From contig DFQW01000082.1 of the NCBI GenBank assembly GCA_002377985.1, positions 13,233 to 30,843 of the forward strand: a stretch of DNA of 17,611 nt, written 5' to 3'. Source of the stretch: Halieaceae bacterium UBA3479 (lineage in GTDB: Bacteria > Pseudomonadota > Gammaproteobacteria > Pseudomonadales > Halieaceae). Numbering within the stretch: the first letter of the stretch is position 1; each line of letters starts with the position of its first letter. The translations under genes were made by a program, and so were the position numbers. The notes beneath the pieces were generated by a model. It saw only the letters and a program-made list of their open reading frames with translations, was not told the origin of the DNA and made no database searches. Shown here in pieces: positions 1 to 10,033 of the stretch.

Positions 1-780
1 CTGCCATTTACCTTTATCAAAGTGCATCATGAGCCCGATGGTGAATTCCCCAACGGCGTGCCGAACCCTCTTTTGGTTGAAAATCGCGCCGTGACCGCAG
101 AACGGGTGATCGCCGAGGGAGCGGATTTGGGAATTGCCTGGGACGGGGATTTTGATCGCTGTTTTTTCTTTGATAGTTCGGGCCATTTCATCGAAGGCTA
201 TTACATCGTGGGTTTGTTGGCCGAGGCCTTTTTGTCGCGCTTGGGGCCTCAAAAGATCGTTCACGACCCCCGGCTGACCTGGAATACGCAAGACATCGCG
301 CGCACCGGCGGGGGCGAGCCGGTCCTGAGTAAAACGGGCCACGCGTTTATCAAGGAGCGCATGCGCGAAGTGGATGCGGTTTACGGTGGCGAGATGTCGG
401 CACACCATTATTTTCGCGACTTTGCCTACTGCGACAGCGGCATGATCCCGTGGCTTTTGATTGCAGGGTTAATCTCACAGACAAAACAGCCGCTTTCTGA
501 ACTGGTTGCTGCCCGAGAAAGTGCCTTTCCCTGCTCGGGAGAAATCAACCGCGAGGTCGCTGACCCCGCGGCGCTACTGGCCGCCGTTGAGGCGCGCTAC
601 GGTGAGCAAGCGGTGTCGATCGAAAAGCTGGATGGCTTGGGTATGGAATTTGCAGACTGGCGTTTTAACCTGCGCATGTCCAACACTGAGCCGGTGGTTC
701 GGCTCAATGTCGAGACCCGGGGCGATCAGCCGTTGATGGAGGCAAAAACCGAGGAACTGTTGTCATTGATCGACACCTGA
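1..780 (+). CDS. manB: Phosphomannomutase/phosphoglucomutase, 3' part (runs off left edge)
   Basis: Interconverts mannose-6-phosphate and mannose-1-phosphate in the cytoplasm, supplying GDP-mannose for surface polysaccharide. The reading frame is open from base 1 ([14 protein letters not shown]), so the GTG at 22 is not the true start. The visible 259 residues are roughly the last 57% of a family protein of about 456 residues. Seen in order: the metal-binding loop DGDFDRC, the sugar-recognition loop GEMSAHHYF, and the C-terminal phosphate-binding stretch [14 protein letters not shown]. The sequence follows E. coli CpsG/ManB closely, which favours phosphomannomutase over AlgC-type bifunctional enzymes, although specificity cannot be proven here. 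The TGA stop abuts the stop of the convergent pgi gene with no spacer. The N-terminal domain with the phosphoserine lies outside the window. Confidence 0.93.
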   Translation: MPFTFIKVHHEPDGEFPNGVPNPLLVENRAVTAERVIAEGADLGIAWDGDFDRCFFFDSSGHFIEGYYIVGLLAEAFLSRLGPQKIVHDPRLTWNTQDIARTGGGEPVLSKTGHAFIKERMREVDAVYGGEMSAHHYFRDFAYCDSGMIPWLLIAGLISQTKQPLSELVAARESAFPCSGEINREVADPAALLAAVEARYGEQAVSIEKLDGLGMEFADWRFNLRMSNTEPVVRLNVETRGDQPLMEAKTEELLSLIDT

Positions 781-785
781 TCAGG
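776..785. repeat. 10-base palindrome holding both convergent stop codons
   Basis: CCTGATCAGG is a perfect inverted repeat at the manB/pgi junction. The manB TGA (778-780) and the pgi TGA (783-781 on the minus strand) are its two central halves. There is no loop and no T-run, so it is unlikely to be an intrinsic terminator. It may simply be chance symmetry from two identical stop contexts. Confidence 0.5.
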
Positions 786-2400
786 GCTCTGGATTGGCGT
801 CTCGCCAGGCTCTCACGGCATTTAAGGTAGCGGGGTCGGTATTCACCGAAACTGCGTCGCCACGCAGTAGGACCTGCATCTCGGCGGCAATTTCTTTGCC
901 GAGTTCGACCCCCCACTGGTCGAAGGAATTGATGCCCAGTAGCACGCCAAGGAAAAAGGTTTTGTGCTCGAATGCGGCAATCAGTCCTCCGAGGCACTCC
1001 GGTGATACGCTGCTCATGGTGATCAGCGAATGACTGTGATTGCCCGGTAATTCAAATTGGCGGCTGGCTTCCGCGGAAAAGCCGCGTTGAGCGCCGAGTC
1101 GACGGGCATCGTCGGTTGACCGACCAACCATCAAGGCCCGGCTCTGGGCCAACGCATGCCCGGCGAGCGCGCGTCGCGCATCAGGATCTCCTTCTCCGGA
1201 TGAGAGCGGCAAAATAATGTCCGCGGTAAAAGACCGCGTGCCCTGGTGTAATAGCTGGTAGTAGGAGTGCTGCCCGATCGTGCCGGCCGAACCCCACAGC
1301 ACCGGCGCCGTATGGTGCGGCAGTGGCAGGCCTTCCGGCGTTACGCTTTTGCCGTTACTTTCCATCGTGAGTTGCTGCAAAAAGTCGGGGAGTCGGGCCA
1401 GCCGTTGCGCGTAGGGCAAAACCGCGTGGGTATCGGTTTTGAGGTAGTGGGTTTGCCAGAGCTCGAGCAGTGCCATCATCATCGGTAGATTGTCGGCTGG
1501 CGGCGCCTCTGCCGTGTGCTCGTCCATGTAGCGAGCACCCTCCAGAAGGCGCGAAAACGCAGACCAACCGAGGGTCAACGGGATGGAAATACCGATCGCC
1601 GACCATAGGGAATAACGACCTCCCACCCAGTCCCAGATAGGAAAGCATCGCTCGGGCCAAACGTTCCACTCGCCCGCGCGCGCCACCTGCGTGGTGACCG
1701 CAATAAGGTGGTTCCCCAGTGTTTCGCTAGTGGCACCGCCCGCTATCAGCCAAGCTCTGGCCCTGATTGTGTTGGAGAGCGTTTCTTCGGTAGTGAATGA
1801 CTTGGAGCAAATCACAAACAGCGTGCGCGCGGGATTCAGCCCCTCGAGTGTGCTGTCGAGATCGTGCGGATCAATATTGGCCACGAAGTGAGCCCGCAGG
1901 GGCGCGCCGCTATACCCCAGCGCCTCACAAACCAGCCGTGGCCCCAGATCTGAACCGCCGATACCCAGATTCACCACGTCGGTAAAAGGTTGGCCGTCGA
2001 AACCGCAGGCATCGCCGGCGTGGACCGCCGCTACCAGATCAGCCATGCGGGACACTGTATCCCCGACCAGTGCCGACAGTTCCGGTTGAACCTCCGACCC
2101 GGTGCCCCGCAGCAGGGTGTGGAGCGCCGCACGGCGCTCCGAGGTATTCACTTCCTCGCCGCTGATCAGCGCCGAGAATGATTCAACCAGGTTCCGTGCC
2201 TCCGCCAGTTCGAGCAACGTTTGCCGCGTAGCGTCATCCAACCGATGCTTGGCGAAATCCAGAACGAGTCCGTCTGCGCAACAGCGAAATTGATCGGCCC
2301 GGTGCGGTTCGGCGTCAAAAAGCGTTTCAACGTCTCGATCAGTTAGCGTCGCGGCTGCTCTGAGCAGCCGGTCGTGAAGCGGCGGGGGCACTACCGACAT
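781..2400 (-). CDS. pgi: Glucose-6-phosphate isomerase, divergent active site
   Basis: Interconverts glucose-6-phosphate and fructose-6-phosphate in the cytoplasm. The product is 539 residues, close to the usual 545-550. Family landmarks: GIGGSDLGP (146-154), the phosphate-binding SKSFTTEET (199-207), WDWVGGRYSLWSAIG with its Arg at 262, SNGKSV (348-353), and the C-terminal signature SFDQWGVELGK with the catalytic Lys at 502. Oddly, the canonical WGEPGTNGQH reads WGSAGTIGQH, so Ser371 stands where the proton-transferring Glu is expected. The His-His pair seen in E. coli and rabbit enzymes (HHQK) reads ARRA (408-411), and NRPTNS reads NHSHS. These assignments come from remembered family sequences aligned by eye. 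The ATG shares one base with the ispB stop (TAATG), indicating translational coupling in an ispB-pgi operon. Confidence 0.93.
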   Translation of the reverse strand: MSVVPPPLHDRLLRAAATLTDRDVETLFDAEPHRADQFRCCADGLVLDFAKHRLDDATRQTLLELAEARNLVESFSALISGEEVNTSERRAALHTLLRGTGSEVQPELSALVGDTVSRMADLVAAVHAGDACGFDGQPFTDVVNLGIGGSDLGPRLVCEALGYSGAPLRAHFVANIDPHDLDSTLEGLNPARTLFVICSKSFTTEETLSNTIRARAWLIAGGATSETLGNHLIAVTTQVARAGEWNVWPERCFPIWDWVGGRYSLWSAIGISIPLTLGWSAFSRLLEGARYMDEHTAEAPPADNLPMMMALLELWQTHYLKTDTHAVLPYAQRLARLPDFLQQLTMESNGKSVTPEGLPLPHHTAPVLWGSAGTIGQHSYYQLLHQGTRSFTADIILPLSSGEGDPDARRALAGHALAQSRALMVGRSTDDARRLGAQRGFSAEASRQFELPGNHSHSLITMSSVSPECLGGLIAAFEHKTFFLGVLLGINSFDQWGVELGKEIAAEMQVLLRGDAVSVNTDPATLNAVRAWRDANPEP

Positions 2401-3365
2401 TATCCGAGCCGCTCCACGGCTTGATTTGCCATCAGGCGTAAGGTTTCCCGGGCGGGAGACTGATCGAGCACGTCCAGTGCCTCGGTTGCCTGTAGCTGGT
2501 GTTTCAGCGCGGCGTTGCGGGTCACTTCCAACCCTCCGGTTCGCTGGACTATCGCCATCACTTCGGCGAAGGCGCCGCCATCTTTATTGCGCAACGCCTC
2601 ACCGACAATGTGGCGTTCACGCTCGTCGCCAACTTCCAGAGCGTGGAGTAGAGGAAGCGTAATTTTTCCCTCGTTAAGATCGTCGCCAACATTCTTCCCG
2701 GTCAGAGAGGGGTCACCCGCATAGTCGAGCAGATCATCGGCCAACTGGAACGCGATGCCGAGGTTCATCCCATAGTCCAGCATCGCTGTCGCGATGGTGC
2801 TATCTGTATCGTGTAGTAAAGCGGCGCCGTGGCAAGCCGCGGCGAACAAAGCGGCGGTCTTGCGACGAATAATTTCCCGATACTGATCGGCCTGAGTGTC
2901 GGGGTTCCCCGCGTGCACCAGTTGCATCACTTCGCCCGCGGCAATGGTATTGGTGGTCTCGGCCATGTGCGCGAGCAATGGCATATGATTGAGTTGAACC
3001 ATTAATTGGAAAGCGCGGGTGTAGATGAAGTCCCCAACCAGCACGCTAGGAGCGTTACCGAAGGCCGCATTGGCGGTAGGCTTACCCCGTCGCAGGGTTG
3101 AGAGATCCACCACGTCATCATGCAGTAGCGTCGCGGTATGAATGAACTCGATAACGGCCGCAAACTGGATATGCCTCTGGTCTATGCCGCCAAGCGCCTT
3201 AGCTGATAGCAACACCAAGAGAGGCCGCATCCGCTTGCCACCGGCCTGCACGATGTAGTGTCCGATGCTCTCCACCATGTCAACATCTGACCGCAGCATG
3301 GAAACGATGACCTCATCGACCTGCGCGAATTCAGCTGCGACACTGTCTCTTATTGCGATATCCAC
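2400..3365 (-). CDS. ispB: Octaprenyl (long-chain polyprenyl) diphosphate synthase
   Basis: Adds isopentenyl diphosphate units to farnesyl diphosphate to make the ubiquinone side chain. The 321-residue length matches E. coli IspB (323). The first Asp-rich motif is HDDVVDLSTLRRG (82-94), the second is QLADDLLDYAGD (207-218), and GGKRMRP (42-48) binds substrate. The residue five before the first Asp motif is a small Ala, as in E. coli IspB, consistent with a long (about C40) product; chain length is inferred. The start is GTG at 3365-3363, preceded by a strong Shine-Dalgarno AAGGGGG (3378-3372) at six bases. Its TAA overlaps the pgi ATG. It is divergent from rplU, the usual ispB/rplU arrangement in gammaproteobacteria. 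Confidence 0.95.
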   Translation of the reverse strand: MDIAIRDSVAAEFAQVDEVIVSMLRSDVDMVESIGHYIVQAGGKRMRPLLVLLSAKALGGIDQRHIQFAAVIEFIHTATLLHDDVVDLSTLRRGKPTANAAFGNAPSVLVGDFIYTRAFQLMVQLNHMPLLAHMAETTNTIAAGEVMQLVHAGNPDTQADQYREIIRRKTAALFAAACHGAALLHDTDSTIATAMLDYGMNLGIAFQLADDLLDYAGDPSLTGKNVGDDLNEGKITLPLLHALEVGDERERHIVGEALRNKDGGAFAEVMAIVQRTGGLEVTRNAALKHQLQATEALDVLDQSPARETLRLMANQAVERLG

Positions 3366-3388
3366 TACTCACCCCCTTATCGCCGCGA

Positions 3389-3394
3389 AGTATA
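3389..3394 (-). promoter_or_regulatory. Candidate -10 element for ispB-pgi
   Basis: The minus strand reads TATACT here (5 of 6 to the sigma70 -10 consensus). Transcription would start about 15 bases before the GTG, just upstream of the Shine-Dalgarno sequence. No convincing -35 box lies 16-18 bases further upstream, so this is tentative. Confidence 0.3.
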
Positions 3395-3488
3395 GGCTGG
3401 GGAGGACAATGCCGCCACGCTACCGGCCGGCATCTCCGGATCGGGGAATGGACGCCATTTTTCAGTAAAAGACCCAGAATACTCACAC

Positions 3489-3517
3489 TTGCGCTCGACC
3501 TGATGAACGCGTATTGT
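3489..3517 (+). promoter_or_regulatory. Candidate sigma70 promoter for rplU-rpmA
   Basis: TTGCGC (3489-3494), a 17-base spacer and TATTGT (3512-3517) form a moderate sigma70-like pair in the divergent ispB/rplU region. It would give a leader of about 90 bases before rplU. No clear attenuator hairpin was found in that leader. The match (3/6 and 4/6) is only fair. Confidence 0.33.
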
Positions 3518-3616
3518 TCGCGCCCTTGGTCTGGCCATACGGTCAGGTTTCGGTGCCTGGACTCTGCCCCGTTTCGGCGGTTTCTTTTGCGAGCAGGCTA
3601 ACTGAGAGGAAAAACA

Positions 3617-3928
3617 ATGTACGCAGTAATTCAGAGCGGCGGCAAGCAGCACCGCGTCGAAGAGGGCGAGCAGATCAAGCTCGAAAAGATCGATGCAGCG
3701 ACGGGGGATACCGTCGAGTTCGATCAAGTGCTGATGGTGGGCGCTGGTAGCGATGTCAAGATTGGTGCACCGCTGGTAGCGGGCGGCAAGGTAACGGCCG
3801 AGGTCGTCTCCCACGGTCGTCACGATAAAATCCGCATCGTGAAGTTCAACCGACGCAAGCACTACCGCAATGAGACGGGACACCGTCAGTGGTATACCGA
3901 AGTCAAGATAACCGCGATTACCGGCTGA
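3617..3928 (+). CDS. rplU: 50S ribosomal protein L21
   Basis: Large-subunit protein that binds 23S rRNA. The 103-residue length matches E. coli L21 exactly. The N-terminus [14 protein letters not shown] and the basic segment [17 protein letters not shown] with the closing VKITAI are diagnostic. A Shine-Dalgarno GAGAGGAAAA lies just upstream of the ATG. It is followed by rpmA after 15 bases, the near-universal L21-L27 pair. Confidence 0.98.
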   Translation: MYAVIQSGGKQHRVEEGEQIKLEKIDAATGDTVEFDQVLMVGAGSDVKIGAPLVAGGKVTAEVVSHGRHDKIRIVKFNRRKHYRNETGHRQWYTEVKITAITG

Positions 3929-3943
3929 CAGGAGAGCGCACTC

Positions 3944-6598
<2,655 letters not shown>

Positions 6599-6602
6599 AT
6601 CA

Positions 6603-7433
6603 ATGTCCGGCTCATCGCTTTTAGCGTTTTACGGCGGCAGCCTTGTCGTTGCATCGTTGCTGGGGAGCTGGTTGCCACGGCAGATGGTGATGACGCATAC
6701 CCGCACGCAGATGGTGCTGAGCATGGTGTCGGGGCTCATGCTCGGCGTCGCAATTTTACATCTGATTCCCCACAGCTTTGCCGCTGCTCCCGATGAGATC
6801 GATAGCGTGATGGCGTGGACCCTCACCGGTCTGATCTTCATGTTATTGATGCTGAGACTGTTTCATTTTCATCAGCATGATTTTGGTGAGGCGGCGGATG
6901 ACTGCACACTTGCCTCGGTCGACGCGCACCACCACGCCCACGCTCATGACCATGCCCATCCCCCTGAGAGAATGTTGGGGGCGCTGGGTTTATTGTTCGG
7001 GCTCTGCGTGCACACTGTCATAGACGGGATTGCCTTGGGTGCGGTATTGCTCACGGATCAAGTGTTGCCGATGGCAGGCATCGGCGTGTTCATGGCGATT
7101 TTGCTGCACAAGCCTCTGGATGCGCTCTCTATTGAAACCGTCATGGCAAGGGGAGGCTGGTCCTCCTCAGCGCGGTGGTGGGCTGCGGTGAGCTTTGCAC
7201 TTTTGTGCCCCGGTGCTGCCCTTGGTTTTTATCTCGGCGTGGCGCCCATGCTCCCCGGCATCTTCTTACCGGCGGTGCTGGCGTTTGCCGCGGGTGCTTT
7301 TATCTGTATCGCGCTCGGAGATCTGCTCCCCGAGGTACAGTTCCACAGCCACGATCGATTACGCCTCACAGCGCTTTTTTTAGTGGGTGTGGGGGTTGCG
7401 ATTGCGATCGGCTGGTTAGAAGGGGCTCACTGA
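6603..7433 (+). CDS. ZIP-family divalent metal transporter
   Basis: Inner-membrane permease of the ZIP (zinc/iron permease) family, predicted to import Zn, Fe or a similar divalent metal; the substrate cannot be told from sequence. The product is 276 residues with about eight hydrophobic segments. Helix 2 has LHLIPH (52-57). A His-rich cytoplasmic-loop candidate lies at 109-119 (HHHAHAHDHAH). The metal-site helices carry HTVIDGIALG (137-146) and LHKPLDALSIE (168-178). The ATG at 6603 was chosen over an in-frame GTG at 6585, which would extend back into proB. It sits five bases after proB, so it is probably in the obgE-proB transcript. The last 18 bases overlap the convergent hemH. Confidence 0.87.
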   Translation: MSGSSLLAFYGGSLVVASLLGSWLPRQMVMTHTRTQMVLSMVSGLMLGVAILHLIPHSFAAAPDEIDSVMAWTLTGLIFMLLMLRLFHFHQHDFGEAADDCTLASVDAHHHAHAHDHAHPPERMLGALGLLFGLCVHTVIDGIALGAVLLTDQVLPMAGIGVFMAILLHKPLDALSIETVMARGGWSSSARWWAAVSFALLCPGAALGFYLGVAPMLPGIFLPAVLAFAAGAFICIALGDLLPEVQFHSHDRLRLTALFLVGVGVAIAIGWLEGAH

Positions 7434-8522
7434 GTCATCTCGATCGGGTGCGCCCATTTCGCGCGCCAATCTTGCGCCAGTCTGGCGATCGTTATCGCGG
7501 TCCAGCCAGCCGGTCAATTCTGCAGCGATTAGGTCTGTCAGCGCCTCAATATGGCTCGGCTCGGCATTCAGGCAGGGGATGTATTCATAGCGGGTGCCAC
7601 CGGCCTCGAGGAAGGTATCCCGGTTTTCCATGCCGATTTCTTCGATCGTTTCTAGACAGTCGGCTGAAAATCCGGGGCAGACCACCTGCACGGATGTCAC
7701 ACCTTGCGCGGGCAGTGCACGCAATGTCTCGTCGGTATAGGGTTGAAGCCATTCTTCACGGCCAAATCTTGATTGAAATGTCGTGATCATATCGGCCTCG
7801 TTGAGGCCGAGGTACTCCCCTATCAAGCGGGAGGTTTTTTGGCACTGACAGTGGTAGGGATCGCCCTCAGTCAGGTAGCGCTTGGGCATGCCATGATAGG
7901 AAAGCACGAGCTTGTCGGCGCGGCCATGTGCGTGCCAATGGGCCTCGATGCTCTGGCCGACGGCCCGAATATAGCCCGGGGCATCGTGATACGAGCTGAC
8001 AAAGCGTAGCGACGGTAGCCATCTGCGGCGCGTCAGCGTGCTACTGACCTCATCATAGGTCGAGCCAGTCGTGGGCCCGCCGTACTGGGGGTAAAGCGGC
8101 AGAACAACGAGTTGTTCCATCCCGGCGTCGAACATCTCATCCAGTACGGTGTGGATTGCCGGAGCGCCGTAGCGCATGGCCCCGCGCACGATAAAACGAT
8201 CACCCAATTGAGAGACCAGGCGCTGCGCGACCCCAGCCACCTGATCCTCAAGGTGCATCAGCAAGGGTGACCCACGGTCGGTCCAGACTGCGCGATAGGC
8301 CTCGGCGGAACGCTTTGGTCGCGTGTTCAGAATGATGCCATTCAAAATGAGCCACCAAATGGGGCGCGGTACCTCAACCACCCGGGGATCCCACAAAAAT
8401 TGCTTGAGATAGGGTCGCAGTGCTTTGGCCGTGGGCGCTTCGGGCGTGCCTAAGTTGGTCAGCAACACACCGATACGGGGTTCTGATGTGTGCTGATAAT
8501 CGGACTGGCCGACATATTTCAT
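7416..8522 (-). CDS. hemH: Ferrochelatase (protohaem ferro-lyase)
   Basis: Inserts ferrous iron into protoporphyrin IX, the last step of haem b synthesis. The product is 368 residues, typical of proteobacterial HemH. It opens with GVLLTNLGTPEAPT (18-31). Also seen are LPLYPQYGG (141-149), the signature LSYHGMPKRY with the metal-inserting His210, and the acidic active-site stretch SADCLETIEEI (286-296). CQCQ (225-228) lies in the loop after the signature. A Shine-Dalgarno AGGAA (8533-8529) is six bases before the ATG. The stop lies within the end of the ZIP gene (18-base antisense overlap), and the 5' end faces the acyl-CoA dehydrogenase promoter region. Confidence 0.97.
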   Translation of the reverse strand: MKYVGQSDYQHTSEPRIGVLLTNLGTPEAPTAKALRPYLKQFLWDPRVVEVPRPIWWLILNGIILNTRPKRSAEAYRAVWTDRGSPLLMHLEDQVAGVAQRLVSQLGDRFIVRGAMRYGAPAIHTVLDEMFDAGMEQLVVLPLYPQYGGPTTGSTYDEVSSTLTRRRWLPSLRFVSSYHDAPGYIRAVGQSIEAHWHAHGRADKLVLSYHGMPKRYLTEGDPYHCQCQKTSRLIGEYLGLNEADMITTFQSRFGREEWLQPYTDETLRALPAQGVTSVQVVCPGFSADCLETIEEIGMENRDTFLEAGGTRYEYIPCLNAEPSHIEALTDLIAAELTGWLDRDNDRQTGARLAREMGAPDRDDSVSPF

Positions 8523-8600
8523 AGGGTATTCCTGAGCACGATGCGTCCTGATCGTGGCGCCCGGGCGCCTGATGATTTCGGGTTTGAGTGTATCTTATAC

Positions 8601-8610
8601 GTCAATTGAC
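8601..8610. promoter_or_regulatory. Perfect 10-base palindrome, candidate operator
   Basis: GTCAATTGAC is a perfect inverted repeat in the 166-base gap between the divergent hemH and acyl-CoA dehydrogenase genes. Its right half supplies the TTGAC of the -35 box of the promoter at 8606-8634, so a dimeric regulator bound here would block that promoter. The binding protein is unknown. Confidence 0.4.
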
Positions 8611-8634
8611 TCCGGGCTGATCAATGCGTACAAA
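8606..8634 (+). promoter_or_regulatory. Sigma70 promoter for the first acyl-CoA dehydrogenase
   Basis: TTGACT (8606-8611, 5 of 6), a 17-base spacer and TACAAA (8629-8634, 4 of 6) form a good sigma70 promoter. Transcription would start near 8641, about 48 bases before the ATG. The -35 box overlaps the palindrome at 8601-8610. Confidence 0.55.
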
Positions 8635-8688
8635 CGGGGTCCGGTGGGTTGTTTATTACCCTATGTTCTATCGCCACAGGACTGACAC

Positions 8689-9855
8689 ATGAGTCTCGAT
8701 TTTGACAGCGCAAGGCTGCCGAATCCGAACCTTTCCGAGGAACACATTGCCTGGAGAGCGGCGCTTAGACGCTTTGTTGATACTGAGATTATGCCCTATG
8801 CCGACGCGTGGGATGAGGCGGGGGCGATACCCGATGCCCTATGGCCGAAGGCTGCGGCTGTGGGGCTGCTGGGTTTGGGATATCCCGAGGCGTTTGGCGG
8901 GGTGGCCGCTGATAGCTGGCACTCGTGGATCGTCAACGAAGAACTGTCCCGCGTCGGGGCGGGTGGGGTATCGGCATCGCTGATGGTGCACGGTATTGGT
9001 TTGCCGCCGGTACTCAACTGGGGGCCTGAGTGGATGCAGGCCGAGGTCGCTCCGCCAGTTTTGCGCGGCGAGAAATGGATTTCTCTGGGTATTACAGAAC
9101 CCGGTGGCGGCTCTGATGTGGCGAATCTCTCCACCAAAGCGGTGCGAGAGGGCGACGACTATGTGGTGTCGGGCAGTAAAACCTACATTACGGGAGGCAT
9201 GCGCGCGAATTGGGTATCCACTGCGGTGCGCACCGGTGGCGATGGCGCGGGTGGCGTATCGATGCTGTTGATACCGACAGATGCGGCAGGGTTTTCACGT
9301 ACACCCCTCGATCGCAAAATGGGGTGGTGGGCGTCTGACACCGCCACCCTGTATTTTGACCAAGTTCGCGTGCCCGTAAGGCATCTTATAGGACGGGAAA
9401 ACGAAGGTTTCAAAGTCATTATGACCAACTTCAACAGCGAGCGTATGGGCATGGCGGCGGCCATGGAGGCCTACGGGCGCGTTTGCCTCGAAGAGGCAGT
9501 AGCCTGGGCACGGGAGCGAAAAACGTTTGGTAAGCGTCTGGCCGACCATCAGGTGATTCGCCACAAAATAGCGCAAATGAAGCAGCAGCTAAACGCGACT
9601 CAAGCCTATATTCGATTTTGTTACGAATCGATTGAAGCGGGCACGCCGAATCCGGGCGATATCGCTTTGCTTAAGGTACAGGCGAGTGAAGTGATGGAAT
9701 TCTGCGCCCGCGAGGCTATGCAGATTCTGGGTGGATTGGGTTATATGCGAGGCAATCGTGTTGAACGCATTTATCGCGAAGTGCGTGTCAACGCAATTGG
9801 TGGGGGATCAGAGGAGATCATGAGGGATCTGGCGTCACGCCAGTACGGCCTCTGA
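8689..9855 (+). CDS. Acyl-CoA dehydrogenase (Glu base in the LCAD/IVD-type position)
   Basis: FAD enzyme that oxidises an acyl-CoA to the 2-enoyl-CoA and passes electrons to electron-transfer flavoprotein. The product is 388 residues with the three-part fold: N-terminal helices, a beta domain with GITEPGGGSD (134-143) and GSKTYITGG (162-170), and C-terminal helices with ERKTFGKRLADHQ (276-288) and ILGGLGYMRG (346-355). At the usual C-terminal catalytic Glu site the sequence is AIGGGSEEIM, with Gly372 in its place. Glu251 in NSERMGMA aligns with the alternative base of long-chain and isovaleryl-CoA dehydrogenases. Substrate length cannot be read. AGGA at 8678-8681 precedes the ATG. Its own promoter lies upstream, and 178 bases separate it from the next dehydrogenase. 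Confidence 0.93.
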   Translation: MSLDFDSARLPNPNLSEEHIAWRAALRRFVDTEIMPYADAWDEAGAIPDALWPKAAAVGLLGLGYPEAFGGVAADSWHSWIVNEELSRVGAGGVSASLMVHGIGLPPVLNWGPEWMQAEVAPPVLRGEKWISLGITEPGGGSDVANLSTKAVREGDDYVVSGSKTYITGGMRANWVSTAVRTGGDGAGGVSMLLIPTDAAGFSRTPLDRKMGWWASDTATLYFDQVRVPVRHLIGRENEGFKVIMTNFNSERMGMAAAMEAYGRVCLEEAVAWARERKTFGKRLADHQVIRHKIAQMKQQLNATQAYIRFCYESIEAGTPNPGDIALLKVQASEVMEFCAREAMQILGGLGYMRGNRVERIYREVRVNAIGGGSEEIMRDLASRQYGL

Positions 9856-9903
9856 TCGGCTAGAGTCAGGTAACGGCAGTGTTCAAAAAAATCGGTGGAT
9901 CTG

Positions 9904-9926
9904 GTTGACGTGACAGATGCGTTGAC
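9904..9926 (+). repeat. GTTGAC direct repeat upstream of the second acyl-CoA dehydrogenase
   Basis: GTTGAC occurs at 9904-9909 and 9921-9926, offset by 17 bases, in the gap between the first two dehydrogenase genes. The first copy is part of TTGACGT, which also occurs (minus strand) at the palindrome near 8601. The repeats could be operator half-sites or -35 elements, but no good -10 lies at the right distance. Chance is possible for so short a motif. Confidence 0.25.
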
Positions 9927-9962
9927 AACTTCACAATGGGCCTTTGGCAGAGCGCGGTGCTT

Positions 9963-9992
9963 TTGCTTTACCAACCCCATTGTCGATATTAC
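9963..9992 (+). promoter_or_regulatory. Weak candidate promoter for the two-subunit acyl-CoA dehydrogenase pair
   Basis: TTGCTT (9963-9968), an 18-base spacer and TATTAC (9987-9992) form a weak sigma70-like pair about 40-70 bases before the ATG at 10034. No terminator is seen after the preceding gene, so read-through from 8606-8634 may be enough. Confidence 0.22.
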
Positions 9993-10033
9993 CGGGACAG
10001 CAGTGCAACAAGAGAGGGTGCAGGAGAGAAAAG

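Noticed and set aside
3518..3616. Possible L21-type autoregulatory leader before rplU
   Set aside because: Only short 4-base pairings such as CAGG/CCTG are visible and nothing matches a known leader structure.
9944..10033. 30-residue extension of the second acyl-CoA dehydrogenase
   Set aside because: No family similarity, and the AGGAG sits correctly for the ATG at 10034.
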